Shown here: positions 1-6,552 of the stretch, one piece after another
Layout of the letters: each line of letters starts with the position of its first letter
Position numbering within the stretch: the stretch's first letter is position 1
NCBI GenBank assembly: GCA_947303695.1
Contig: CAMYYX010000016.1
Location: forward strand, 1-20,260
Direction of reading: 5' to 3'
Source: an uncultured Prevotellaceae bacterium
GTDB lineage: Bacteria > Bacteroidota > Bacteroidia > Bacteroidales > Bacteroidaceae
Length of the DNA stretch: 20,260 nt
The notes under the pieces: model-generated
What the model was told of the DNA's origin: nothing
Databases searched by the model: none
Seen by the model: the letters and a program-made list of their open reading frames with translations, nothing else
Translations under genes and position numbers: made by a program

Positions 1-113
1 TCTTGATAATTGGGGAATTAGAAAGAGCACACAAGAGTAAAAGTTGATGCTCACGCTGAATGCGTGGGCTTTTACTCGTTAATGTGTGCAAGGTTATCCC
101 CAATACCTCAAGA
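1..113 (+). other. Rod-shaped imperfect inverted repeat, possible small RNA
   Basis: The stretch folds on itself almost end to end. Paired arms are 1-6 with 108-113, 9-16 with 97-104, 27-33 with 83-89, 35-43 with 69-77, and 50-56 with 62-68 (one G-T pair), leaving an apical loop near 57-61 and an internal loop of 17-26 opposite 90-96. No open reading frame of note lies in it. A terminator follows at 115-145, so it could be the 3' part of a rightward small RNA or leader. It could instead be a small mobile inverted-repeat element. The 5' side may continue outside the window. I do not recognise a family: there is no SRP-type GGAA loop, and it is shorter than usual 6S RNA. Confidence 0.45.
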
Positions 114-114
114 A

Positions 115-145
115 CGTAGACGAAGTAATTTGTCCACGTTTTTTT
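115..145 (+). terminator. Intrinsic terminator
   Basis: A 7-position stem with one mismatch (115-121 with 132-138) and a 10-nt loop is followed directly by seven T residues at 139-145. It would end a rightward transcript that includes the rod-shaped structure before it, and separates that transcript from the SUMF1-type gene at 195. Confidence 0.6.
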
Positions 146-174
146 ATTGTACATTAATCAAACCTATATCTTAA
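146..174 (+). promoter_or_regulatory. Possible Bacteroidetes-type promoter for the SUMF1-domain gene
   Basis: ATTG at 146-149 and TATCTTAA at 167-174 are separated by 17 nt and resemble the -33 TTTG and -7 TAnnTTTG boxes of Bacteroidetes sigma-ABfr promoters. Transcription would start around 181, giving a leader of about 14 nt before the ATG at 195. The -7 box lacks the final G and the spacing is a little short, so this is tentative. Confidence 0.3.
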
Positions 175-194
175 CAATCAAAACCAATTGAATT

Positions 195-1643
195 ATGAAG
201 AGATTATTTGTTTTAGCAAGTGTAGTATTTTTTGCATTAAGTTCTGTAGCTCAACTTGAGGATACAGATGGGTTCTATTTTTTCGATAGTGACAACGTAG
301 TAGGAGATTTAGCTACATATAGTGAAAAGACAATGGATGTAGCCTTTGAAGCTCCAAGTACCATTATAACGACACCTGGTGTTTGGTACAATTTTGATTA
401 TTATACGGAAAACGGGAAGAAAATGATGAGAGTAGACAAAGGAAAATGGCAATTTAAGGCGGGGGGTACTTGTTCTTTTATAGAGAACACAACAATGGAT
501 GTTGATTATCAAAATATCAAGAAGATAGATATACAAGGAATTGTACCAATGGGCTGGCAAAAGACCAGAGATGTTCTTACAATACGCAGAAATTCTGCTC
601 AAATATCTGTGAAATGTTCAAATCAAAACCAATTGAATAAAATGTCTGCGAGAGAAAAATATGATATGGACGAGAAACTAAAGTTGATAGGTAATAGGAT
701 GAGTGGGTTAACTAGTGGTTCGGTTGGATCATATAAATTGTTAAGGTTAGACAAGGATATTATGATTTGGCAGCGTGGAAACAAAACAGAAGGTATGGTC
801 TCTCAAACCGGACTAGATAAACTGATAAAAGCAAGGAATGATTATAAGAAACGACAAGAAAATGAACAGAGTAGGCGTGAGGAAGAAGCTAAGGCATATT
901 ATGAAAAAGCAAGTCGCGAGGCGGAGGAGCAAAGTAAGCGCGAGATAGAAAGAATAGCCAAACTTGAAGCCGATGGAGGAAAGGTCTACGAAGTGAAAGA
1001 TGTGAAGTTTGCAATGGTAGCAGTAGAAGGAGGAACCTTCAAAATGGGTAATGAGGAAGAATATAACTCACGTCCTGCCCATGAAGTAACGTTAAATGGT
1101 TTCGCAATTGGTCAGACCGAGGTTACTCAGGATTTATGGACAGCAGTGATGGGAAATAATCCAAGTCGTATAAAAGGAGCTAAATTGCCAATGGAGCGTT
1201 TGAGTTGGAACGATTGCCAGACGTTTATTCAGAAACTGAACCAACTGACGGGCCAACAGTTCCGTCTACCTACTGAGGCAGAATGGGAGTATGCGGCACG
1301 AGGAGGTAACCAAAGCAAAGGATATAAATACAGTGGTAGTGATAACCTTGAAGAGGTAGCTTGGTACTCTGGTAATAGTAACAATAAACTTCATGTGGCT
1401 GCCGAGAAAGCTCCAAATGAATTGGGAATCTACGATATGTCAGGAAATGTTTATGAATGGTGTCAGGACTGGAAAGGAAAATATTCTTTTGAATCAGTTA
1501 GTAATCCTACAGGGCCAGATTTTGGTGAAGGACGCGTGGTTCGCGGAGGTTCTTATATTTACCCCGCTTTTGTTATGACAGTAGACTACCGTTCCAGTAC
1601 GAAACCAGAGTTATCGTTAAATGGCTTCCGCCTTGCCCAATAA
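195..1643 (+). CDS. Secreted SUMF1/FGE-fold protein, probably non-catalytic
   Basis: A 482-residue protein. Residues 1-20 look like a signal peptide (basic start, hydrophobic core, SVAQ end), so it is probably exported. Residues 20-205 match no domain I recognise. Residues 208-258 are highly charged (R, E, K, Q, A) and probably form a helix or coiled coil. Residues 271-482 are a formylglycine-generating-enzyme (SUMF1, FGE-sulfatase) fold, with the typical FRLPTEAEWEYAARGG at 356-371, GNVYEWCQDW at 417-426, RGGSY at 450-454 and GFRLA at the end. In true FGE the block after GGSY carries two catalytic cysteines; here those positions are Tyr456 and Met461, so sulfatase activation is unlikely and a binding or structural role is more plausible, as in many Bacteroidetes SUMF1-like proteins. 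Base composition is more AT-rich than the dcw cluster. The next gene lies in the same direction, 22 nt on. Confidence 0.85.
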   Translation: MKRLFVLASVVFFALSSVAQLEDTDGFYFFDSDNVVGDLATYSEKTMDVAFEAPSTIITTPGVWYNFDYYTENGKKMMRVDKGKWQFKAGGTCSFIENTTMDVDYQNIKKIDIQGIVPMGWQKTRDVLTIRRNSAQISVKCSNQNQLNKMSAREKYDMDEKLKLIGNRMSGLTSGSVGSYKLLRLDKDIMIWQRGNKTEGMVSQTGLDKLIKARNDYKKRQENEQSRREEEAKAYYEKASREAEEQSKREIERIAKLEADGGKVYEVKDVKFAMVAVEGGTFKMGNEEEYNSRPAHEVTLNGFAIGQTEVTQDLWTAVMGNNPSRIKGAKLPMERLSWNDCQTFIQKLNQLTGQQFRLPTEAEWEYAARGGNQSKGYKYSGSDNLEEVAWYSGNSNNKLHVAAEKAPNELGIYDMSGNVYEWCQDWKGKYSFESVSNPTGPDFGEGRVVRGGSYIYPAFVMTVDYRSSTKPELSLNGFRLAQ

Positions 1644-1665
1644 TCCTTTCAAAAATAGAAAGAAT

Positions 1666-2466
1666 ATGACTTTATCAAATTATATAAAGTATTGGGATAA
1701 AACCATAGCAGGTTTGTTCGTGAAATCTCCAGCTGCTAATTATTGGGGTGTTAGCGTTCAAACGGATTTTATCCCAGAACCATTTATGGGCGACCCAGAT
1801 AACTGCTCGTTCGTCATCGTTAACCTAAACCCAGGAGCAGGAACATGTCATAGCTGTTTAAAAAAACAAAATATCCGCGGCACATTGATTCATAAAGTAA
1901 AAACATACGGGTATAGTAAGGCAGTCAAGGATTTCCCTTATTTACGAGATGGTGCAGCAGTAAAATTAACTGATTGGGATAACTGTCCTGGAAGAAAATG
2001 GTGGAAGAGCAAGGAAAGATGGATTAAGCATATTCTGAAAGAATTCAATATTCCTCTTGCCCCGATTCCTGATTGTTGCTGTCCTTTTGCGATGGAACTG
2101 TTTGCATGGCATACAGATACATGGCCAGGTACTTTGAACGATAAGATGAAAAAGGGAGGAATTTGCGGAAATGATGTTTACAATGAAGTAATTGAGCCTT
2201 TGCATGAAGCCATTAAAAAGTCTAAATGCAAAACCGCCTTTTGTGTAGGTAAACCTATTGGAGAGATAATTGATAGTTTCAACTTGTTTACCAAAATGAA
2301 TCCGAAGCCCTTACAGCCAATACCACGCATCGAACGATATTATGATGTATATCACGATGGAAATGGCTGTTACATTATTAACACGTGGGCACAAGGAGGA
2401 AATACTTATCCTAGCGACAAGTTTGATGTGGAAGAGGAGAAACTGATACAGGATATAAAAACATAA
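1666..2466 (+). CDS. Protein of unknown function, possible distant uracil-DNA-glycosylase-like fold
   Basis: I do not firmly recognise this protein. The ATG at 1666 gives 266 residues and follows the upstream stop by 22 nt. An in-frame ATG at 1621 overlaps the upstream gene by 23 nt, but its first residues are dictated by the SUMF1 C-terminus, so 1666 is preferred. The stretch PEPFMGDPDNCSFVIVNLNPGAG (residues 38-58, extending slightly either side) has the strand-then-NPG loop seen in uracil-DNA-glycosylase superfamily motif A. ELFAWHTDTW at 144-153 and AFCVGKPIGEI at 191-201 could be later strand-loop elements. Cysteines are frequent (for example C61, C64, C137-C139) and could bind metal. 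There is no signal peptide, so it is probably cytoplasmic. Co-transcription with the SUMF1-type gene is likely from spacing and strand; a functional link is unproven. Confidence 0.6.
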   Translation: MTLSNYIKYWDKTIAGLFVKSPAANYWGVSVQTDFIPEPFMGDPDNCSFVIVNLNPGAGTCHSCLKKQNIRGTLIHKVKTYGYSKAVKDFPYLRDGAAVKLTDWDNCPGRKWWKSKERWIKHILKEFNIPLAPIPDCCCPFAMELFAWHTDTWPGTLNDKMKKGGICGNDVYNEVIEPLHEAIKKSKCKTAFCVGKPIGEIIDSFNLFTKMNPKPLQPIPRIERYYDVYHDGNGCYIINTWAQGGNTYPSDKFDVEEEKLIQDIKT

Positions 2467-2519
2467 ATATTAGCAAGCAGGAAATGTCGGTGCCACGGCG
2501 ACAGGTGAGTGACATACAA

Positions 2520-2573
2520 GAGGTTCAAGAAGTTCCAAAGGTTTCAAGAGTTTCAAAGGTTCCAAGGGGTTTA
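2520..2573. repeat. 9-bp imperfect tandem repeat, about six copies
   Basis: Six consecutive 9-mers follow the pattern RRGGTTYCA: GAGGTTCAA, GAAGTTCCA, AAGGTTTCA, AGAGTTTCA, AAGGTTCCA, AGGGGTTTA. They lie in the 220-bp gap between the convergent genes ending at 2466 and 2687. No coding or obvious folding role is seen. Confidence 0.75.
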
Positions 2574-2580
2574 AGATAAA

Positions 2581-2634
2581 GGTTATAGGTTATAGGTTAA
2601 AGGTTATAGACCAGAAACTGGAAACTTGAAACAG
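2581..2634. repeat. Two adjacent 7-bp tandem repeats
   Basis: Positions 2581-2608 are four copies of GGTTATA (one is GGTTAAA). After five bases, 2614-2634 are three copies of GAAACWK (GAAACTG, GAAACTT, GAAACAG), with a partial fourth running into the terminator hairpin at 2636. Together with the 9-bp array just before, the convergent gap is mostly simple tandem repeat. Confidence 0.7.
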
Positions 2635-2635
2635 A

Positions 2636-2660
2636 AACAGGAGCGTTAATCGCTCCTGTT
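2636..2660. terminator. Bidirectional intrinsic terminator between converging transcripts
   Basis: A perfect 10-bp stem (AACAGGAGCG with CGCTCCTGTT) and a 5-nt loop. The leftward dcw transcript meets it 26 nt after the ftsZ stop and is followed by a moderately T-rich run on that strand. For the rightward transcript it is followed by GTTCTTT. Its place between convergent stops at 2466 and 2687 supports a two-way terminator. Confidence 0.7.
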
Positions 2661-2686
2661 GTTCTTTATAGATTATTGAAATGTGC

Positions 2687-3997
2687 TTAGGTGAAGCTGA
2701 TGACTGAGCCGGCTGTTGGGGCGGCTGCTCCAAGGATGTTGGAACGGTCGTTGATGAGTCGGATGTCCTCGCGCTTGCGACGATAGGTAGGGATGGTCTC
2801 GACCATGCTGATGACGTCGTCGTTGTCGAGGTCTTCGTCCTTGAAGATGTAGTTGAACGTGAGTTTGCGTATCGAACCGCCCTTCTGATCGGGGCCATAG
2901 ACCTGGTTGCGACGGATGTCGTTCTCGATGTCTTTCTCGGTACGTTCGGCCATGCGGCGTTGCTGCTCTTCGTTGCGCTGGTTGATGCGGTCGTTCATCT
3001 CGATGGAGTTGATGTTCTGTACACCGAATCCGGTTGCGAGGATGGTGACCTTGACTTTCTCCTTGAGTGAGGCATCGACTGAGAGTCCCCACTTGGTTTC
3101 GACGATATCGGCTGTCTGCATCTTCTCCATGAACTCATGGATTTCGCCCATCTCTTCCATCATGAGGCTTGGCGTTCCGTCGGATTCGTCGCCGCAGAAG
3201 GAGATGTGGAGGAGTATCTTCTTTGAGTTGTAGATGTCGTTGTTGTTGAGCAGCGGTGAATGGAGAGCGTCTTCGATGGCTTTGGAGATTCGTCCGTCGC
3301 CACTTCCGTAACCGGTACTCATGATGGCTACGCCTCCGTTCTGGAGCACGGTCTTCACGTCCTTGAAGTCGAGGTTGATGATGCCGTGCATGGTGATGAT
3401 CTCGGCAATGCTTCGTGCTGCGTTGCAGAGAGTGTCGTCGGCTTTGGCAAAGGCGTCGAGGACGGTGAGTTCGGGATAGATTTCGCGCAGGCGTTCGTTG
3501 TTGATGACGAGGAGAGCATCGACATTCTTGCTCATCTCTTCAACTCCGTCGAGTGCCTGGTCGATTTTCTTGATGCCTTCCCAGCGGAAGGGGATGGTGA
3601 CGATGCCCACGGTGAGGATGCCCATCTCCTTGGCTGTCTTGGCAACAACAGGTGCGGCTCCTGTTCCGGTTCCGCCTCCCATGCCGGCTGTGATGAACAC
3701 CATCTTGGTGCCGTCGCTCAGCATGTCCTTGACTTGGTCGAGCGATTCTTCGGCTGCTCGCTTGCCTGCTGCGGGGTCGTTACCTGCTCCGAGGCCGTCC
3801 TTACCCAGCTGGAGTTTGGCTGGTACGACTGAGTCGTTGAGTGCTTTGTTGTCGGTGTTGCACACCACGAAGGCTACGTCGTGAATGCCTTTGTTGAACA
3901 TGTTGTTGACGGCATTACATCCTCCGCCTCCAACTCCGATGACTTTGATGATACTGGTTTGCCCTTGTGGAAAACCGAATTCTATATTGTCCATCAT
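2687..3997 (-). CDS. ftsZ: Cell division protein FtsZ
   Basis: Tubulin-like GTPase that polymerises into the division ring at midcell. The 436 residues carry the N-terminal nucleotide loop IGVGGGGCNAV (20-30), the tubulin signature GGGTGTGAAP (107-116), and the T7 catalytic loop NLDFKD (208-213) that acts on GTP of the neighbouring subunit. The GTPase and C-terminal domains end around 327. A charged Q/E/R-rich linker follows (about 335-370), and the tail has IPTYRRKRED at 402-411, which resembles the conserved C-terminal FtsA-binding region of this phylum, then about 26 residues after it. Translation may begin at either of two adjacent ATGs (3997 or 3994). It is the last gene of the leftward cluster. 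The 164-nt gap from ftsA, full of short repeats, leaves room for separate control. Confidence 0.97.
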   Translation of the reverse strand: MMDNIEFGFPQGQTSIIKVIGVGGGGCNAVNNMFNKGIHDVAFVVCNTDNKALNDSVVPAKLQLGKDGLGAGNDPAAGKRAAEESLDQVKDMLSDGTKMVFITAGMGGGTGTGAAPVVAKTAKEMGILTVGIVTIPFRWEGIKKIDQALDGVEEMSKNVDALLVINNERLREIYPELTVLDAFAKADDTLCNAARSIAEIITMHGIINLDFKDVKTVLQNGGVAIMSTGYGSGDGRISKAIEDALHSPLLNNNDIYNSKKILLHISFCGDESDGTPSLMMEEMGEIHEFMEKMQTADIVETKWGLSVDASLKEKVKVTILATGFGVQNINSIEMNDRINQRNEEQQRRMAERTEKDIENDIRRNQVYGPDQKGGSIRKLTFNYIFKDEDLDNDDVISMVETIPTYRRKREDIRLINDRSNILGAAAPTAGSVISFT

Positions 3998-4032
3998 ATT
4001 AATTCATAATTTATAATTTATAATTCATAATT
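3998..4032. repeat. 7-bp tandem repeat directly before ftsZ
   Basis: Five 7-mers in a row on the + strand: ATTAATT, CATAATT, TATAATT, TATAATT, CATAATT. On the ftsZ strand this makes an AT-only leader ending right at the ftsZ ATG. It may act as an unstructured translation-initiation region, since Bacteroidetes do not rely on Shine-Dalgarno sites; that role is inference. Confidence 0.7.
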
Positions 4033-4035
4033 CAA

Positions 4036-4059
4036 GAAGTTATCGAAGTTATCACTTCG
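4036..4059. repeat. 9-bp direct repeat forming a small hairpin
   Basis: GAAGTTATC occurs twice in tandem (4036-4044 and 4045-4053). The second copy overlaps a 6-bp stem, CGAAGT (4044-4049) with ACTTCG (4054-4059), loop TATC. It lies in the ftsA-ftsZ gap. No T-run follows on the ftsZ-sense strand, so a terminator is not indicated. Confidence 0.5.
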
Positions 4060-4101
4060 TTCGACGAATGACTGCTGTTGTTTGCACATGCGAACTATTG
4101 T

Positions 4102-4151
4102 CGTTAACTTCGAGGCCGAAAGGCCGCTAACTTCGCTAACTCCGTTAACTC
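4102..4151. repeat. 9-bp repeat array with a GGCC hairpin
   Basis: Units of the form CGYTAACTY occur at 4102-4110 and, in tandem, at 4125-4133, 4134-4142 and 4143-4151. Between the first and the tandem block lies GGCC-GAAA-GGCC (4114-4125), a 4-bp stem with a 4-nt loop. The array starts just after the ftsA stop in the direction of transcription. Confidence 0.6.
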
Positions 4152-4161
4152 CTTAGGCTCT

Positions 4162-5775
4162 TTATTCTTTCAGGATGTCTTCAACCCATTTGTTCAGCTT
4201 GCCGAAGAGGCTGTTTTTCTTGCCAACTTCCTTGATCTGTTGCTGCAGGTTGTCGATTTCCTCGTCGCACTTGGTGATGAGGATGTCGGCTTCGCGGATG
4301 GACTGCTTGTACTTGTCCTTTCCGACGAGCAGGTCTTTGTAACGGCTGTAGTCTTCGCTCACGATGTCGTGTGCTTCGTCGATGAACGCCTCGGCTGCCT
4401 TAATGAGTTTCTTGTTGGATTCGTCGTTGGTGATGGCTTCGCTGGTCTGCTGCAGTTTGAGGATGGTTTGACGGAGCTGGTTCTTTGTCTGCTCGATGTA
4501 TTCGAGTGCTTCGTTTTCTTCTTGCTGCAACTTGGCTGATGCCTCTTTAACGGCTGCTATCTCACGGTTCTTCTCATCGTTGGTGAAGATGTCGGGTCCG
4601 CTGTATTCCTCGCCTACACAGTTCTCGGTGCCTGAAAGCAGCAGGGAAACGATGGTGCAGGTTGTGGGACTTTCGAGCGAGAGCGATGTGATGTCGCTGT
4701 TCTTGATGAGCTGCGGAATGAGTTTCTTGGCAACTCGCACCTTGTCGACCTTCAGGGTGTTGGTGCAGGCTTTCTCGATGTTGGGGATGTTGGCTCCGCC
4801 ACCTGTGATGACGATACCGCCCAAGAGTTTGTCGGCATAGTCGGAGTTGTGCAGCTGATTGCCTACATTCATGAGGATTTCCTGCAGACGTGCTTCGATG
4901 ATGTGACGGATTTCGCGTATCGGGATGGTTCGTCCGTCGGATGTGGTGTAGACGGGTTCCTGTCCGTTCTCGCCACCATCTGCTGTCTCAGCTACGGCAT
5001 CTGCGTAGGTCAGCATCAACTGTTCGGCCTCGCTGGGCTCGATCTGCAGGTCGCAGAGGTCTTGGGTGATGTTGTTGATGCCGAGCGGCAGGGTGATGAT
5101 CTGTCGAACGATGTTGTTCTTCAGGACGGAAATGGTCGTTGTGCCTGCACCGAAGTCAATCAAAGCCGTACCCGAACGCTTCTCAGCATCGGTGAGGATG
5201 TTGTTGGCCAGGTCGAAGGCTGAGAGCCGATAGTCGGCAATATCGATGCCGATGTTTTCGAATGTGGTCTTGATGTTGTTGCGAATGCGGCTATTGGCGA
5301 TGACATTGAGGAACTTGCCTTCGATGTTTGTACCCATGATGCCTACGGGGTCGGCTGCCACGTTGGTGTCGACCACAAATTCCTGAGTGAAGAAACCGAT
5401 CAGTTCGTTGTCTTCGTAAGGTACTGCATGACTCTCATCGGTGATGAGGTCGATGTGTGCCTGAGTGATGTAGGTGGGGGTCAGCATGTTTTTCTGAACC
5501 ACACTCTTGACTGAACGTACAGATTGACCTCCCAGACCGATGTAAGTGCTGGTAATCTGCATTTTAAGGGCAGCTTCAAGTTTGCTGATGATTGTCTTGA
5601 TGCTGAGTGTCGTTTTCTCGATGTTGTAGACCACTCCACGCTTGACGCAGTCAGTAGTCCTGTCTTCTGCATAGGCCAAAATCTGCATGGTCCCGTCCTT
5701 CATCTTTCCGGCGATGCCCGAAATCTTTGATGAGCCCAGTTCGATGGCAACGATGATTGCTTCTTGTTCTACCAT
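4162..5775 (-). CDS. ftsA: Cell division protein FtsA, long Bacteroidetes form
   Basis: Actin-like ATPase that links FtsZ filaments to the inner membrane and recruits later division proteins. Of 537 residues, about 1-390 are the actin-like core: phosphate-1 loop IVAIELGSSKISG (8-20), an SHS2/1C region around 84-160, phosphate-2 loop ALIDFGAGTTTISV (204-217) and adenosine loop IVITGGGANIPNI (321-333). Residues 403-515 are a long charged, heptad-like helix that classic 420-residue FtsA lacks. The end, SLFGKLNKWVEDILKE (522-537), looks like the amphipathic membrane-targeting helix, so the coiled coil is inserted between core and membrane anchor. The start follows the ftsQ stop by 18 nt; the leader is AT-rich with no Shine-Dalgarno site. 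Confidence 0.95.
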   Translation of the reverse strand: MVEQEAIIVAIELGSSKISGIAGKMKDGTMQILAYAEDRTTDCVKRGVVYNIEKTTLSIKTIISKLEAALKMQITSTYIGLGGQSVRSVKSVVQKNMLTPTYITQAHIDLITDESHAVPYEDNELIGFFTQEFVVDTNVAADPVGIMGTNIEGKFLNVIANSRIRNNIKTTFENIGIDIADYRLSAFDLANNILTDAEKRSGTALIDFGAGTTTISVLKNNIVRQIITLPLGINNITQDLCDLQIEPSEAEQLMLTYADAVAETADGGENGQEPVYTTSDGRTIPIREIRHIIEARLQEILMNVGNQLHNSDYADKLLGGIVITGGGANIPNIEKACTNTLKVDKVRVAKKLIPQLIKNSDITSLSLESPTTCTIVSLLLSGTENCVGEEYSGPDIFTNDEKNREIAAVKEASAKLQQEENEALEYIEQTKNQLRQTILKLQQTSEAITNDESNKKLIKAAEAFIDEAHDIVSEDYSRYKDLLVGKDKYKQSIREADILITKCDEEIDNLQQQIKEVGKKNSLFGKLNKWVEDILKE

Positions 5776-5793
5776 AGATATCTATTGTTTTTG

Positions 5794-6552
5794 TTATTTT
5801 CTACAAATGATTTGTCCTTCGTAAGTAAGGTCGATGGCCGAGTATTTGTTCCATCCGACTTCTGAGAGTCCTTTCTTGTAGAACACCATCAGTCGATGGA
5901 GTTTCTTCTCGAAATTGTTGACGTGGCCCAAGTGGATGACGTGGTTGCCAACCCTTGGGATAAGGTCGATGACGTATTCCTTGTCGGCATTGACCTTGAC
6001 GTAGATTTGCTCGATCTGGTTGTTCCAGAATTCGTCGTTCACGATGTATGCCCCCAACTGCGACAGGCATTTCCTGGCATATTTCTCTGATATGTTTCCA
6101 GTGGCTACAGGCAGGTTGACGGGGTAGTTGGTCTTTGTGATGGTTTTCCCGAACTTGTCGATGTAATAGCCTTGTCCGTTGTTTGGCAGCACATAGATGA
6201 CGGGTGTCCGCTGTTTGATGTTGATGACGACAGCATTGTTGGCGGTCTTGTAGCATTCCACCCGTTCTACGAACTCGTTCTTTGCGAGAGTCTTTTCGAT
6301 GTCGCGAGTCCGGATGTCGGCCAGCAGTCGGTCTTTCGGATAGATGTTGGCCTTGTGAAGTTCGTCCTCAATGATTTTGTTTGTGATGAACCCTGAGTGC
6401 TGGTTCTGCTCGATATTGAGTTCGATATGTGTACACTTATCCTCAGGGGATGGTTTGGACGCAACGATGACGGCATATACGGCGTATGCCGCAACACCTA
6501 AAACCAGTATTGCTCCGATCAGGATTGATATGCCTTTCTTCAGTTGCATCAT
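5794..6552 (-). CDS. ftsQ: Cell division protein FtsQ/DivIB family
   Basis: A bitopic divisome scaffold of 252 residues. A short basic cytoplasmic start (MMQLKKG) is followed by one membrane segment at about 8-30 and a periplasmic region of about 220 residues, with a POTRA-like part around 40-115 (IIEDELHKANIYPKDRLL, then FVERVECYKTANNAVVINIKQRTPV). Sequence is poorly conserved in this family; placement between murC and ftsA is the strongest support. Its ATG (6552) overlaps the murC TGA as ATGA, implying translational coupling. A second ATG at 6549 is an alternative start. Confidence 0.88.
   Translation of the reverse strand: MMQLKKGISILIGAILVLGVAAYAVYAVIVASKPSPEDKCTHIELNIEQNQHSGFITNKIIEDELHKANIYPKDRLLADIRTRDIEKTLAKNEFVERVECYKTANNAVVINIKQRTPVIYVLPNNGQGYYIDKFGKTITKTNYPVNLPVATGNISEKYARKCLSQLGAYIVNDEFWNNQIEQIYVKVNADKEYVIDLIPRVGNHVIHLGHVNNFEKKLHRLMVFYKKGLSEVGWNKYSAIDLTYEGQIICRK

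Noticed and set aside
1621..1665. Earlier ATG for the unknown gene, overlapping the SUMF1-type gene
   Set aside because: The extra 15 residues are read from sequence that must encode the SUMF1 C-terminal NGFRLAQ; the ATG at 1666 fits spacing better, although the earlier start is not excluded.
2486..2506. TGTCG...CGACA inverted repeat after the unknown gene, as a terminator
   Set aside because: Only five outer base pairs, a mismatched centre and no T-run; the 2636-2660 hairpin is a better terminator.
2520..2634. The repeats considered as a CRISPR array
   Set aside because: Units are 7-9 bp and directly abut, with no unique spacers and no cas genes nearby.
2673..3092. Two further leftward frames overlapping the ftsZ 3' end
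   Set aside because: They are alternative frames within ftsZ with arginine- and histidine-rich or serine-rich products typical of out-of-frame translation.
3260..3832. A 190-codon open frame opposite ftsZ
   Set aside because: Antisense to the conserved GTPase core of FtsZ; the low-complexity product mirrors the glycine/alanine/aspartate codons of ftsZ.
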